NCBI GenBank assembly: GCA_948144175.1
Contig: CANXME010000853.1
Coordinates: 1,054,001-1,118,000, forward strand
Direction of reading: 5' to 3'
Length of the DNA: 64,000 bases
Source: Closterium sp. NIES-65
Lineage: Eukaryota > Streptophyta > Zygnematophyceae > Desmidiales > Closteriaceae
Shown here one piece after another: positions 1 to 13,034 of the stretch (positions are counted from its first letter, which is position 1; every line of letters begins with the position of its first letter). The position numbers and the translations under genes were made by a program. A model generated the notes under the pieces. It was not told where the DNA came from, ran no database searches, and worked only from the letters and a program-made list of their open reading frames with translations.

Positions 1-3000
1 TTGGCATGGTCATGGACGTCGCTCGTACGTCCATGATGCATGCGGCTGCTCCCCATTTTCTGTGGCCGTTTGCGGTCAGGTACGCTGCGCACCAGATCAA
101 CCTCCACCCCAGGGTCTCTCGACCGGAGACCTCCCCAGCCCTGCTGTGGACCGGGAAGGTTGGCGATGCGTCGGCGTTCCGGGTCTGGGGATCTCGGGCG
201 TTTGTTCGCGACCTGTCTGCGGACAAGCTGTCCCCTCGTGCTTCTCCCTGCGTCTTCCTGGGGTTCCCCCCCGACGCCCCTGGGTGGCAGTTTTACCACC
301 CCACCTCTCGACGTGTTCTGTCCTCCCAGGACGTCACGTTCGATGAGTCGGTGCCCTACTACCGCCTCTTCCCCTACCGCACTCCGTCCCTCCCCCCACC
401 CCCGCTCTTCTTGGTACCAGGTCCCCCCCCGGTAGTCCCCCTCCCCCCTCAGGGTCCTGCCCCTTCAGGTGTGTCCCAGGTAGACGCGGTCGAGCCTGTC
501 GAGGTCACTGGTGACTCTGGTACTGCTGCGGGAGCTGAGCCTGGGGGTGCGGAGTCTGGGGGTGCTGAGCCTGGAGGTGCCGAGTCTGGGGGTGCTGAGC
601 CTGGAGGTGCCGAGTCTGGGGGTGCTGTGCCTGGGGGTGCTGAGCCTGGGGGTGCTGAGCCTGGGGGTGCCGTGCCTGGGGGTGCTGTGTCTAGGGGTGC
701 TGAGCCTGGAGGTGCTGTGCCTGGGGGTGCTTCGTCTCGCCAGGAGCCACTCTCCCCACAGGAGCTGCGTGAGTGGTTTGCCGGGCGCTGGAGGCGTGCT
801 GCTGGTGCTGGTGGTTCTTCGACTGCAGAGGGTACTGCTGCTGCGCGCCCCGCCGGCGCTCGTACTGTGGGTGCTGGAGCTGCTGAGTCTGAGAGTTCTC
901 CTGGAGCTGGTCCTACTGAGGGTGTTGGCGCTGAGCCTGCCGTTGGCGGCCCTACTGACAGTGCTCCTGGTGCTGCGGCTGGAGGTTCTAGAGCTTCTGG
1001 TGGTGCTGCTGGAGGTGCTGCTGGAGTGGGTGCTCCTGCCGGGGCTGCTGGTGCTGCTCCTGCAGTTTCTAGCGTCGCCGCGCGGCCCCGACCGTACTTC
1101 GTTCCGCTCCTGCAGCAGGTTCTTGGTCTTCCACCTCCTCCTCCTCCCTTAGAGGGTCCGCAGCCTGTGCGGTCACAGCCACAGCTACAGCCTGCCTCCC
1201 CTTTGCCTGCTCCTTCTCCCTACGCTGGTCCGACTGGAGGTCTTACTGAGCGTCGTGAGCCTGCGTCTCGTCCTGTGTCGCCTGTTCGTACTGAGCGCGC
1301 TAGTGGTCGCGGGTCGCGTCAGCGTCCTCCTCCTGTCCCTGGCACGCACCGGATGTCACTGCGTCCGTCCACTGCTCCTCTGCGTGCCCCTTTGCCTTCT
1401 CCTCCTGCTTCCTCTCTTCCTGCTCTTGCCGACCCGGAGTCGGACGCTCTTCGTGCTGCCAGTCCTACTGTCACGCGTCTCCTGGCTACTGCTGTCACTG
1501 ACCCCTCCTTCGAGTCGTCTGCTGCGTCTGCCCTTGTCACTGAGCTTGTCGACTTTGCTGCGCGCTGTCGTCTAGACTACGCTGCTCGTCTTGTCACTGA
1601 GTCTGAGTCCGCCTGTCCTCCGTCCGTCGGGGGTGAGTGTGCCCTTGGCACGGACGTCCTTGAGGACAGGCAGGAGGAGTTCCAGTGTCTAGCCGCCGCT
1701 TCACCTCGTCTCGCGTCTGTACTGCTAGCCCCTAAGGGAGACCCGGATGCACCAGACATCCCGACTCCGCGCTCTTACGCGGAGGCGATAGAGGGTCCCT
1801 ACTCCTCTCAGTGGCAGGCAGCTATGGATGCAGAGATGGCTTCCTGGAAGTCCACAGGCACCTACGTTGACGCTGTTCCCCCTCCTGGGGCGAACATCGT
1901 CAGTGGCATGTGGATCTTCAGGGTGAAGCGGCCGCCGGGTTCTCCGCCTGTCTTCAAGGCGCGTTACGTGGCTCGTGGCTTCAATCAGCGGCAGGGGGTT
2001 GACTACTTTCAGACCTTCTCCCCCACCCCGAAGATGACCACTCTTCGGGTTCTGCTACACGTTGCTGCTCACCGTGACTACGAGCTGCACTCTCTCGACT
2101 TCAGCACAGCTTTCTTGCAGGGCAGCCTGCACGAGGAGATCTAGCTGCGTCGCCCACCTGGCTTCACTGGGTCTTTCCCTCCTGGTACCCAGTGGAGTCT
2201 CCGGCGTCCAGTCTACGGTCTCCGCCAGGCGCCACGTGAGTGGCACGACACACTGAGGACTACGCTCGCGGCACTTGGGTTTGCTCCTTCCACTGCCGAC
2301 CCGTCGCTGTTTCTGCGCACCGACACCTCTCTGCCGCCGTTCTACATCCTCGTGTACGTCGACGACTTGGTCTTTGCCACAGCTGACACTGCTGGACTCG
2401 CCTACGTGAAGTCCGAGCTGCAGAAGAGACACACGTGCACTGACCTGGGTGAACTGCGCAGCTACCTTGGCTTGCAGATCACCCGGGACAGAGCACGCCG
2501 CACCATTACCCTGACTCAGTCACACATGGTGCAGCAGGTCCTTCAGCGCTTCGGCTTCACGTACTCCTCGCCTCAGGCCACTCCTCTGCCTACTCGCCAC
2601 TCGCTCTCAGCTCTGCCTTCGGATGAGTCCGTAGAGTCGAGTGGCCCGTTTGCAGAGCTTGTTGGCTGCCTCATGTACCTGATGACCTGCACACGACCTG
2701 ACCTCGCATACCCTCTTAGCATTCTCGCACGCTTTGTTGCTCCTGGGAGACACCGACCAGAGCACATGGCTGCAGCGAAGAGGGTGTTGCGCTACTTGTG
2801 CAGTACGTCGGGCATGGGACTAGTGCTTGGAGGGCGCAGTCCAGTGGTCCTCACTGGGCACGCAGACGCTACTTGGGCTGACGACCAGGCTACGCAGCGG
2901 TCGTCTCAGGGTTACACCTTCAGCCTTGGTTCCGGCTCTGTCTCGTGGCGGGCCACCCGCTCGTCTTCTGTTCTCGGCTCCAGTTGTGAGGCTGAGATCT

Positions 3001-3338
3001 ACGCTGGGGCTATGGCTGCACAGGAGTTACGCTGGCTCACCTACCTGCTGACCGACCTTGGAGAGCAGCCTCGTTCTCCTCCAGTCCTGTACGTAGACAA
3101 CAAGGCCATGCTGGCCTTGTGTCGAGAGCAGCGACTGGAGCACAGAACGAAGCACATTGCTCTTCGCTACTTTCTTGCTCGTGAGCTACAGCAGCGTGGA
3201 CAGCTGCGACTTGCGTACGTGGCCTCTGAGGCCAACACTGCTGATGTCTTCACCAAGGCACTTGCGCCTTGTGATCATCAGCGTTGCTGCACGCAGTTGG
3301 GTCTTGTGCCTGTCTTGCCTCACTTGCTCTCCTCTTGA
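1..3338 (+). pseudogene. Copia A polyprotein (integrase end, RT, RNase H), one nonsense codon
   Basis: One reading frame runs from the window edge to TGA at 3336-3338 with a single in-frame TAG at 2142-2144. There the intact relative E has TGG, within the reverse-transcriptase stretch EEIWLRRPPGF. Visible parts, in order: the integrase C-terminal part with the VFLGFPPDAPGWQFY motif (about 240-310), a long linker of GGAEP/GGAES pentapeptides (about 540-735), RT starting near WQAAMDAEMASWK (about 1810), the RT catalytic YVDD near 2355, and RNase H with the DNKAML and RTKHIALRYF motifs (about 3090-3170). Apart from the one stop the frame is undamaged, so the copy is young. It cannot make a full polyprotein without readthrough. 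Confidence 0.9.
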
Positions 3339-3537
3339 CCTTGCTTGTACCTTCACATATATATATACTCTTGCTCTTGTATATCTCTATATATGATCTT
3401 GCATGTGAACTGGCCTTGTGGCCTTTGAACTTGTGCTCGGAATGCGTGGTGACTTTGTGATCCACCCTGAGCTTTGCTTTGCTTTGCTTGACTGGTCTTG
3501 TGACCCCTTGTTCTCCCCCACTTTGCCTATGGGGGTG

Positions 3538-3669
3538 TGTCAGAACATATAGCTTACTTGTTTCTGTAGGCTATAGTGGGGTATCCCATAGGGGGTACAA
3601 CCCAATTAGGGTTTCCTATTTGTACTCTCTTCGTTCATAGTCATTCCACTTCTCGTTCGTACTTTCTCA
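3538..3669 (+). repeat. 3' LTR of copia A
   Basis: Begins TGTCAGAACATATAG directly after the purine-rich tract GGGGGTGTG and matches the 134-bp LTRs of element E over most of its length. The last 30 bases are more diverged and end TTTCTCA, so the right border is accurate to a few bases. Confidence 0.85.
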
Positions 3670-5776
3670 TCAAGCAGCTCCTCTCTCTTCCCTACGCCCA
3701 TCAGCAGCAAGGTGTAGCAGAAAGAATGAACAGGACTCTGCAGAACAGCATGCGCAAACTGTTACGTGGCACGCGGCTACCCAACCACCAGTGGCCTGCA
3801 GCAATGGACCACGCCGTCATGCTGCACAACTTGCTGTCGTCATCATCGCTTCCGAACAACGCATCACCGCATCTACTATGGACAGGGAAACAGGGCAGCA
3901 CAAAAACGTTACGAGTTTTGGGATGCATGGTACAGTACCGACCCCCAGCAGCACGAGCGGGCCGATTTTCTCAACGCGCACAGTGGGGACTACACCTCGG
4001 CATCGAAAAGAACTACAACGCGTGGAAAATCTTTGACGTCCACTCCAAGGAAACAGTAGCAGCACGCGACGTCATTTTCTACAAACGACTCACGCTCCAG
4101 ACATACCTTGCCAACCTGCAAGAGGACCAAGATCCCACAGGTGGTTTTCGTGGTGACCGAGCCTTCGCCTCAACAGCGGACGAAGCTGACTGGGACGAGC
4201 AAAATGTGGCCAACGCATCAGAAGAAGCTGGACCCCTTCCGTTCTGCTCCGTCGACGTCCCCATGGACGAAGATAACCCTCGCGAAAGTGTCAACGCCGA
4301 AACCTTCTACTACTTCGCCGACAACGGTTACGTAACACCTGCGACAGTCAACACCAACGAAGCAGAATGAGTAGGACCAAATTTCATACCTGATCCAGAA
4401 GCGGGAGATAAAGCCGCTTATCCCGAGGATGCAACTCTTCCCCGCTACTCACAGAGTGGACTGCAGATTCTCAGACTCGTCACCGCAGTCCACGGCAACA
4501 CTCTTCCTAAGGAGCATGCGACGGTTCAGCAGGCTCTGGGGGGGGAACACAGGGAAAAATGGCGTGAAGCCATGGACAGAGAGTTGAAGGCGCTGGAGGA
4601 ACGGAACACCTGGAAAGTTGTCCCCATCAGCGTGGCAAGGAACAAGACCATTCTCACCGGGAAATGGGTCTTCTGCGTTAAAACAAATGCAGACGGCACA
4701 ATTGAGAAGTTCAAAGCACGCTGGGTTGTGCGTGGATTCGATCAGGAGCACGCACGGGACTTCACCGAGACATTCGCCCCGGTTAGCCGACATACCTCAC
4801 TTCGAATCCTCCTCGCGAGCGCCGCCATGAAGAAAAGGAAGCTACGGCAAATCGATGTCGCCAACGCGTTCCTCTACGTACCTGTCGACGCGGAAATCTT
4901 TGTCGAGCTCCCACACGGTACCAACGAGGAACCTAACCAAGTCTGTCAACTGCTGAAATCACTTTACGGGATCAAGCAAGCTCCGCGGCTATGGCAACAG
5001 TACCTACACGCTCGCCTCATTCGCATCGGATTCTGCCAACTACCTCACGACCAAGGAATGTACCGACTCACTAAAGACACCGACTACATTCTGCTGATCA
5101 TCTACGTAGACGACCTACCCTACATCGGCTCCACTGACGACATCACCATCTGGTTCGAAGGGGAGCTACAGAGGGACCTCACACTCACGGTCTCCTCTAC
5201 CGTCACACAGTACCTCGGCTTAAACATTCGGGAAGAAGAAGGCGCGATCTACCTCAACGCCACTAAGTACGCCGACACCATCGCCAAACGCTTCGTGCTC
5301 ACACCTACCACCATCTCTACGCCCTACCGTTACGCGACAGGAAACCACAAGGAAGGATCCTCTCTACTCAAATCCGCCGGGATACGCGACTACCAGAGAA
5401 AGCTGGGCTGCCTTCTCTTCGCAGCTGTCACCTGCCGCCCAGATCTATCCTACTCCGCAAGCCAGCTTGCCACTCACCTCAAGAAGCCTGAAGTAGAAAA
5501 CCTGGCGGAGCTCGACCGCGCTCTCCACTACTTTGTCAGTACCTCAACGATCGGCCTAACATACTACAAGAACACAACCACACCGACTAAATTAATCGGC
5601 TACGTCGACGCTGATCACGCTGGCGACTCAGACAATAGGCGCTCCCGCACTGGCTACATCTACCGCCTCGAACCTATCGGACCGATCCCCTGGCAATCGA
5701 GCAAGCAGGAATTAATTGCTCTCTCGTCAGCTGAAGCAGAATATATTGCACTCTGCTCAGCCACCAAGGAAGGACT

Positions 5777-5907
5777 TGTGAAACAAGTGAACAGGAATGA
5801 GAATGACTAAGTCAGAGTTGGGTACAAATACAACCCTAGAAAGCTGTACCCCATATGTGCTACCCCACTATAGCCTACAAACATGCATCAGCTATAATAC
5901 TCTGACA
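5777..5907 (-). repeat. 3' LTR of copia B
   Basis: 131 bp, identical by eye to 12904-13034. On the coding strand it starts TGTCAGAGTATTATAG and ends GTTTCACA. The adjacent tract towards the coding side is the polypurine tract. Confidence 0.93.
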
Positions 5908-6119
5908 CACCCCATAGGCTAAGTGGGGGAGAACAAGGGGTCACAAGACCAGTCAAGCAAAGCAAAGCAAAGCAAGCTCAGGGTGGATCACAAAGTCACC
6001 ACACAGTCCGAGCACAAGAGCAGGGCCAGAGGCCAGTTCACATGCAGGAGTACAGACATATATATAAAACTAGACAAGCAAGAGCAGGTATATATATATA
6101 TGTCACAGTACAAGTGAAG

Positions 6120-9100
6120 TCAAGAGGAGAGCAAGTGAGGCAAGACAGGTACAAGACCCAGCTGGGTGCAAAAGCGCTGATGGTCACAAGGCGCGAGTGC
6201 CTTGGTGAACACATCAGCAGTGTTGGCCTCAGAGGCCACGTACGCAAGTCGCAACTGACCACGCTGCTGCAGCTCACGAGCAAGGAAGTAGCGGAGAGCA
6301 ATGTGCTTCGTTCTGTGCTCCAAGCGCTGCTCTCGACACAAGGCCAGCATGGCCTTGTTGTCTACGTACAGCACTGGAGGAGAACGAGGCGGCTCTCCAA
6401 GGTCAGTCAGCAGGTAGGTGAGCCAGCGAAGCTCCTGTGCAGCCATGGCCCCGGCGTAGATCTCAGCCTCACAACTGGAGCCGAGAACCGAAGACGAGCG
6501 AGTAGACCGCCACGAGACAGAGCCGGAACCAAGGCTGAAGGTGTAACCCTGTGACGACCGCTGCGTAGCCTGGTCGTCAGCCCAAGAAGCGTCCGCGTGG
6601 CCGGTAAGGACCACTGGACTCCGCCCTCCAAGCACTAGCCCCATGCCCGACGTACTGCACAGGTAGCGCAATACCCTCTTCGCTGCAGCCATGTGCTCCG
6701 GTCTGTGTCTCCCAGGAGCAACATAGCGTGCAAGAATGCTCAGAGGGTATGCAAGGTCAGGTCGTGTGCAGGTCATCAGGTACATGAGGCAGCCAACAAG
6801 CTCTGCATACGGACCACTCGACTCTACGGACTCATCCGAAGGCAGAGCTGAGAGTGAGTGGCGAGTAGGCAGAGGAGTGGCCTGAGGCGAGGAGTACGTG
6901 AAGCCGAAGCGCTGAAGGACCTGCTGCACCATGTGTGACTGAGTCAAGGTAATGGTGCGGCGTGCTCTGTCCCGAGTGATCTGCAAGCCAAGGTAGCTGC
7001 GCAGTTCACCCAGGTCTGTGCACGTGTGTCTCTTCAGCAGCTAGGACTTCACGTAGGCGAGTCCAGTAGTGTCCGCTGTGGCAAAGACCAAGTCGTCGAC
7101 GTACACGAGGATGTAGAACGGCGGCAGAGAAGTGTCGGTGCGAAGAAACAGCGACGGGTCAGCAGTAGAAGGAGCAAACCCAAGAGCCGCAAGCGTAGTC
7201 CTCAGTGTGTCGTGCCACTCACGCGGTGCCTGGCGGAGAGCGTAGACTGGCCGTCGGAGGCTCCACTGGGTGCCAGGAGGGAAAGTCCCAGTGAAGCCAG
7301 GTGGACGGCGAAGCCAGATCTCCTCGTGCAGGCTACCCTGCAAGAACGCAGTGCTGAAGTCGAGAGAGTGAAGCTCGTAGTCGCGCTGAGCGGCTATGTG
7401 CAGCAGCACCCGAAGAGTAGTCATCTTCGGGGTGGGAGAGAAGGTCTGAAAGTAGTCAACTCCCTGCCGCTGACTGAAGCCACGAGCAACGTACCGTGCC
7501 TTGAAGACAGGTGGAGAGCCCGGCGGCCGCTTCACCCTGAAGATCCACATGCCACTAACGATGTTCGCCCCAGGAGGGGGAACCGCGTCAACGTAGGTGC
7601 CTCTGGACTTCCAGGAAGCCATCTCTGCATCCATAGCTGCCTGCCACTGAGAGGAGTAGGGACCCTCTACGGCCTCCGCGTAAGAACGCGGAGTCGGGAT
7701 GTCTAGTGCATCCGGGTCTCCCTCAGGGGCAAGCAGTACAGACGCGAGATGAGGTGAAGCAGCCGCTAGACACTGTAACTCCTCCTGCCTGTCCTCTAGG
7801 ACGTCCGTGCCAAGAGCACACTTACCCCCGACGGACGGAGGACAGACAGACGCAGACTCAGCAACAAGACTAGCAGCGTAGTCGAGACGACAGCGAGCAG
7901 CAAAGTCGACGAGCTCAGCGACTAGAGCAGACGCAGTAGTGGACTCAAAAGAGGGGTCAGTGACGACAGTAGCAAGCAGACGCGTGACAATAGGACTGGC
8001 AGCACGAAGAGAGTCCGACTCAGGGTCGGCAAGCGCAGGAAGAGAGGACTTAGGAGGAGAAGGCAAAGGGGCACGCAGAGGAGCAGTGGACGGACGCAAA
8101 GACATCCGGTGCGTGCCAGGGACAGGAGGAGGACGCAGACGCGAACTGCGACCACTAGCGCGAGCAGCACGAACAGGCGACGCGGGACGAGACGCAGGCT
8201 CACGACGCTCAGCAAGACCTCCAGTAGGACCAGTGTAAGGAGAGGGAGCACGCAGTGGAGAGGAAGGCTCCAGCAGGGACTGCGACTGAACAGGCGGTGG
8301 ACCCTCTGCTAGAGGAGAAAGACCAAGAACCTGCTGCAGGAGCGGAACGAAGTACGGCCGAGGCCGCGCGGCAGCTCCAGACTCAGCAGGGACAGCACCA
8401 GCACCCTCAGCGACAGCACCAGCGCCACCCACACCTCCAGCGGCAGGACCAACAGCAGTAGGCTCAGCACCAACGCCCTCGGCAGCTCCAGCTCTAGGAG
8501 GACCCGCAGGTCCAGCAGCTCCGGGACCGGCAGCACCCGCACCCCCGACGGTCGAAGAAGCACCAGCTCCAGCTCCAGCAGCACCTCCAGACTCAGCAGC
8601 ACGCCTCCAGCCGCGAGCGAACCACTCGCGCAGCTCCTGTGGAGAGAGGGGCTCCCGGCGAGACGCAGCAGCATGAGAAACCCCAGGCTCAGCAGCTCTA
8701 GACGCAGCACCCCCAGGCTCAGCAGCTCCCAGTTCAGCACCCCCAGGCTCAGCAACTCCCGAACCAGCACCCCCAGACCCAGCACCTCCAGGCACAGCAC
8801 CCCCCGGCTCAGCACCCCCAGGCTCCGCACCCTCCGCAGTAGCACCCTCAGGCTCAGCACCCCCGCGCACAGCACCCCCAGAGTCAGCACCCCCAGGCTC
8901 AGCACCCGCAGCAGCACCAGAGTCACCAGTAACCTCGACCGGGTCAACGGCGTCTACCTGGGACACACCTGAGGGGGCAGGAACCTGAGGGGGGAGGGGG
9001 TCTACCGGGGGGGGAACCGGCACAAGGAAGTCCGGGGGAGGGGGGAGGGAAGGAGTGCGGTAGGGGAAGAGACGGTAGAAGGGGGCTGACTCGTCGAACG

Positions 9101-12002
9101 TGACGTCCTGGGAGGACAGAACACGACGAGAGGAGGGGTGGTAAAACTGCCACCCTGGGGCGTCAGAGGGGAAGCCAAGGAAGACACAAGGAGCAGCACG
9201 AGGGGACAGCTTGTCCGCAGACAAGTCGCGGACAAACGCCCGAGATCCCCAGACACGGAACACAGACGCATCGCCAACCTTCCCCGTCCACAGCAAGGCT
9301 GGGGACATCGCAGGACGAGAGACCCGGGGGTGAAGGTTGAGCTGATGCGCCGCGTACCTCACCGCAAACGGCCACAGAAAATGGGGGGCAGCCGCATGCA
9401 TCATGGACGTACGAGCGACATCCATGACCATGCCAATGCGGCGCTCAGCAATCCCATTTTGCTGTGGTGAGTCCGGAAGCGTGAAGGTCTGGCGAATCCC
9501 CCGTGCACGACAGTAGTCCCGCAGAAGGCGAGAAGAGAACTCTCCGCCTCTGTCCGAGTGCAGACGCAGAACAGGAAAGTCCGAGCCGAAGCTCTTCCTG
9601 AGCTGGAGACGAGCCTCGCGGATCCAGTCGATCAGCACCTCAGTGACCGCACCCTTGCTGCGCAAGGGGAGGACTGTGGTGTAACGCGAGTAGTCGTCAA
9701 CCACCAACAGGAAGTAGCGCTCGTGACCCTGCCCACGGACGGGGGCTGGGCCCCACACATCCATGTGAAGCGTCTGCAGGGGAGCCTCTGTCGGGGGGAA
9801 GTGGGAGGAGTGAGGAGTAGCCCGGAGGCGACCCTCGACACAGGGGACACAGGAAGGTCCTGGCCCGGAGGGGAGAGGAGGGAGAGACTGGGGAAGACCA
9901 GAGACAAGGACACGGGAAGCCATGCTCCGAAGACGGGGCAAGGAGGGGTGGCCAAGACGGTGGTGCCACAGGAGAGTCTCGTGAGACAGGAGGCGACAAG
10001 AACAGGGGGCAGACTCAGGACCTGACCGGGACGCAGACGCAAGCACCTGACCTGACGCAGCCACCTGACCAGACGCAGGGACAGGAGGAGACTCAACGGT
10101 CAGGGTGTAGAGACTCGACCCCGGCCGACGCGAGAACGTGGCCAGGTGTCGGCCTGTGCGTGCCTCCGTGCAGTGGGTCACCCGCTGACTCGTAGGAGTG
10201 AACTGGTGAACCCCCACATCCTGCAGGTCCGCTCCACTCACTAAGTTCGTAGAGAACGAGGGAAGGTACAGACCAGACAGGGTGCCCGAAGGGGCAGCCG
10301 GACACGGGAGGACAGTGGAGAAGTGAGACAGGACAGGACCCCCAGAGGGGTCAGCAAGGGAGACCGCAACCGGCCGGCTGAGCGGCGTAAGGGTAGTGCG
10401 GTCTCGAAAGAAGGAGCGAGAAGCCCCGGAGTCAAGTGTGAAAGTGAGGGAGGACGAGGACGACGCAGTACCTGAGAGCGCAGTCTCACCAGTACCTGAG
10501 AGCACAGACGCACTGGCACCTAGAGCAGCAGCCTCACAAGCACCTACCGCAGCGGTACCAATGCCCGGGTCAGGCTGGAAACACCGGTAACCCTCATTCT
10601 CCTCACTATAATCCACAGCATACATAGCAGCAAGGATAGCATCAAAATCAAGATCAAAGATCGCTACACCAGCCCTTAGAAGCTCATCCCAGCGAGGGAT
10701 CTCACTAGCCCCAGGGAACTGCTGGCGCCAAGCGTCCGTCAGGCGGCCAAAGCAGCGCTGGGTGGCGTGGGCACCCCCACACTGCTCACCCGCGCGGTCG
10801 CCGGAACGAAGAACGTAGGTGCAGGGACCAGTACCCCCACCCCTCTGACGCCCAGCGTACCACTCACGAAGCTGCTGAGGCGGAGGGATGTCCCGCGAGC
10901 GCTGCTGCTGCTGCCGCTGCGAGCGCTGGCCACCACCACCGCCGCTACGCTGCTGGGTACCACCCCGACCAGCTCCACCTCCTCCACCACCACCGCCTCC
11001 TCCGCTGCCGCCTCCACCGCCTCCACCTCCGCCGCCTCCACCTCCGCCGCTGCCTCCACCACCACCACCGTCTCCGCCGCTGCTGCCACCACCACCACCA
11101 CCCCCGCCACTAGTCCCGCCGCCACCCCCACTCCCTCCGCCGCCACCGCCGCCACCGCCACCGCCCCCTCCAGCTCCACCTGCGCCCTTGCCCCCCTTGC
11201 CCTTGCTGGAGCGACGTCTCCCACTAGGGGTAGACGCCGCGCCGACCGACTCAAGACCAAGCAGGTCGGCAGCAGCAGCAGAGGCAACAGAGGGCAGCAA
11301 GGGGGAAGGAGAGCACCCCTCAAAGATGGGGGTGCGAGGGTCACCACGAGAAGCACCTACAGCGACTATGCTCTTCTCCGCTGCGAGGAGGGCCTTCTCG
11401 AGGAGGTCGACGGTGAGGGTGGTGGGACAGACTGCGAGAAAGTGGTCCCTGACGACGCGAAGGGAGTCAGGGAGGCGCGCGACTACGTAGTAGAGAGCGA
11501 TGTACATGGGGGGTGGGTTCTTAGCGCAGAACTCAGCAAGAAGGGCGGCGCGGTAGCGAGTGTCACTAGTGCGGAGGTGCGTAATGAGGTCAGCAACAGT
11601 GGGAAAGGCAGAGAGGTCAGGAAAGAGGTAGGGAAGCATGAGACGGCTCAGTGCAGCAGTGGCAGGGGAGGAGTAGCGCGCAACTACAGCGTCGTACAAG
11701 GTCTGAGCACTCTTGTACTGACTAAAGTGCGCACGCTCAGAGGTAGGGAGGTGGCGACGCACAGCAAGACGTGCAGCAGCATCGCGGGTGGCCCACTGAG
11801 AGCGGACAGTGGGATCAGCATCAGCAGCAGGAGCAGGAGAGGCGCCAGAGGTGAGGTCAAAGAGAGAAAGGTCGTCAGCCCTGTCGCACTGTAAGAACAG
11901 TTGCAGGTCGTCTAACCAGACCTCAAAATCAATGGCGCGACCCTCAGCGTCAAAAGCTAGGACACTAGGGGTAGCCATGGCGACGACAGCGACGCAGTGC
12001 AA
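6120..12002 (-). pseudogene. Copia B Gag-Pol polyprotein, single nonsense codon in RT
   Basis: A single frame of 1961 codons interrupted once, by TAG at 7041-7043, where element E has GAG (motif YVKSELQKRH). Shared sequence with E begins at MATPSVLAF, so the likely start is the ATG at 11976-11978 rather than the one 8 codons earlier. Order: Gag domain (about residues 1-230), a glycine-rich tract, a CCHC-like finger (C-x13-C-x3-H-x4-C), aspartic protease with LDSGAS, GAG-pre-integrase His/Cys region, integrase core (MDVWG, LHSDRGGEF, QQNGIAERR), a proline/GGAEP-rich linker, RT (YVDD) and RNase H. The stop falls just after the RT catalytic motif, so a truncated product would lack RNase H. Confidence 0.92.
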
Positions 12003-12059
12003 GCAGTAGGGAAAGAGCTCGCAGTGTCAGTGGGATTGTGCTCACCAGGCAGGGCAGGT

Positions 12060-12790
12060 CGTGCAGCTCTGCAGAAAGGCGGCTCAGCGACCGGGCGGCT
12101 CGGGTGCACAGTGGCTCGGCTCCCGGGCGGCTCGGCGGCAGGGCGGCTCGGGTGCAGGGCGGCTCGGCTCCCGGGCGGCTCGGCGGCAGGGCGGCTCGGG
12201 TCCCGGGCGGCTCGGCGTTGGGCAGCTCGGCTCCCGGGCGGTGCAGGGGCGGGGCCGTCAGGTGCAGCGGCGGGTCGACCGGTGCAGCGGCGGGCCGACA
12301 GGTGCAGCGGCGGGGCCGTAGGGTGCAGCGGCGGGCCGACCAGGTGAGGCGGCGGGCCGTAGGGTGCAGCGGCGGGCCGTAGGGTGCAGCGGCGGGCCGG
12401 CAGGTGCAGCGGCAGGGCCGTCAGGTGCAGCGGCGGGGCCGTCAGGTGAAGCGGCGGGCCGCTGGGTGCAGCGGCGGGCCGTAGGGTGCAGCGGCGGGCC
12501 GGCAGGTGCAGCGGCGGGCCGGCAGGTGCAGCGGCGGGGCCGTCAGGTGAGGCGGCGGGCCGTAGGGTGCAGCGGCGGGCCGGCAGGGCCGCGTCAGAGC
12601 CGGCGGCGGGGCCGCGTCAGTGGAGGCGGCGGGGCCGCGTCAAGCAGGCGGCGGGGCCGCGACGAAGCGGGCGGCAGGGCCGCGTCAGAGCCGGCGGCGG
12701 GGCCGCGTCAGTGGAGGCGGCGGGGCCGCGTCAAGCAGGCGGCGGGGCCGCGATCAGGAGAGGTGGCGGGGCCGCGTCTGAGGGACAGCG
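12060..12790 (-). repeat. GC-rich leader array of copia B
   Basis: Between the primer-binding site and the Gag start lie about 730 bp of imperfect short repeats built on GGCGGGGCCGCG and GTGCAGCGGCGGG. They read open in several frames because they lack A/T-rich stops, but composition and position argue for an untranslated leader. A similar array lies at the same place in E, X and the non-autonomous element. Confidence 0.8.
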
Positions 12791-12833
12791 GGGCCGCGAG
12801 GGAAATGGCGACCCGAGGGGTCGCTAAAAAAAA

Positions 12834-12852
12834 GGCGCGCCTCGGGGCGCGC
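12834..12852 (-). other. Leader hairpin of copia B
   Basis: GGCGCGCCTCGGGGCGCGC can fold into a short stem of GCGC-type pairs closed by a CTCG/CGAG loop. It lies about 50 bp from the 5' LTR and recurs at the matching place in elements E, X and the non-autonomous copia. A role in RNA packaging or dimerisation is inference only. Confidence 0.5.
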
Positions 12853-12903
12853 TTCGGTGGGCCCTAAAAAAAACGGTCCTAAGGAAGGACCCGCTCTATA
12901 CTA

Positions 12904-13034
12904 TGTGAAACAAGTGAACAGGAATGAGAATGACTAAGTCAGAGTTGGGTACAAATACAACCCTAGAAAGCTGTACCCCATATGTGCTACCCCACTATAG
13001 CCTACAAACATGCATCAGCTATAATACTCTGACA
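12904..13034 (-). repeat. 5' LTR of copia B
   Basis: 131 bp, identical by eye to 5777-5907, and followed on the right by the duplicated target GGACT. Confidence 0.93.

Larger units (their letters stand above)
1..3669 (+). mobile_element. Copia element A, 3' part (left end outside window)
   Basis: This is the right-hand half of a Ty1/copia LTR retrotransposon. It runs from the middle of the integrase domain at the window edge, through reverse transcriptase and RNase H, to a 3' LTR at 3538-3669. The body is closely similar to element E at 41017-48279, and the LTRs are of the same family. Immediately after the LTR the sequence resumes inside the integrase frame of a different, older copia element (D). 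A is therefore an insertion nested in D; its 5' LTR and left target duplication lie outside the window. Confidence 0.9.
5777..13034 (-). mobile_element. Complete copia element B, 7258 bp, target duplication GGACT
   Basis: Two LTRs of 131 bp (5777-5907 and 12904-13034), identical by eye, bound the element. The duplication GGACT is present at 5772-5776 and 13035-13039. Transcription would run right to left. Order on the - strand: 5' LTR, primer-binding site, hairpin, GC-rich leader array (about 12790-12060), one polyprotein, a conserved untranslated stretch, polypurine tract (next to 5908) and 3' LTR. Identical LTRs point to a very recent insertion. The primer-binding site reads TAGTATAGAGC where copia elements primed by initiator tRNA-Met have TGGTATCAGAGC, so it carries one substitution and one missing base. 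Confidence 0.95.

Noticed and set aside
511..1575. Leucine-rich frames overlapping the copia linker (also in B, X and E)
   Set aside because: These are alternate-frame shadows of the GGAEP repeat (CTG GGG GTG); the real frame carries integrase and RT.
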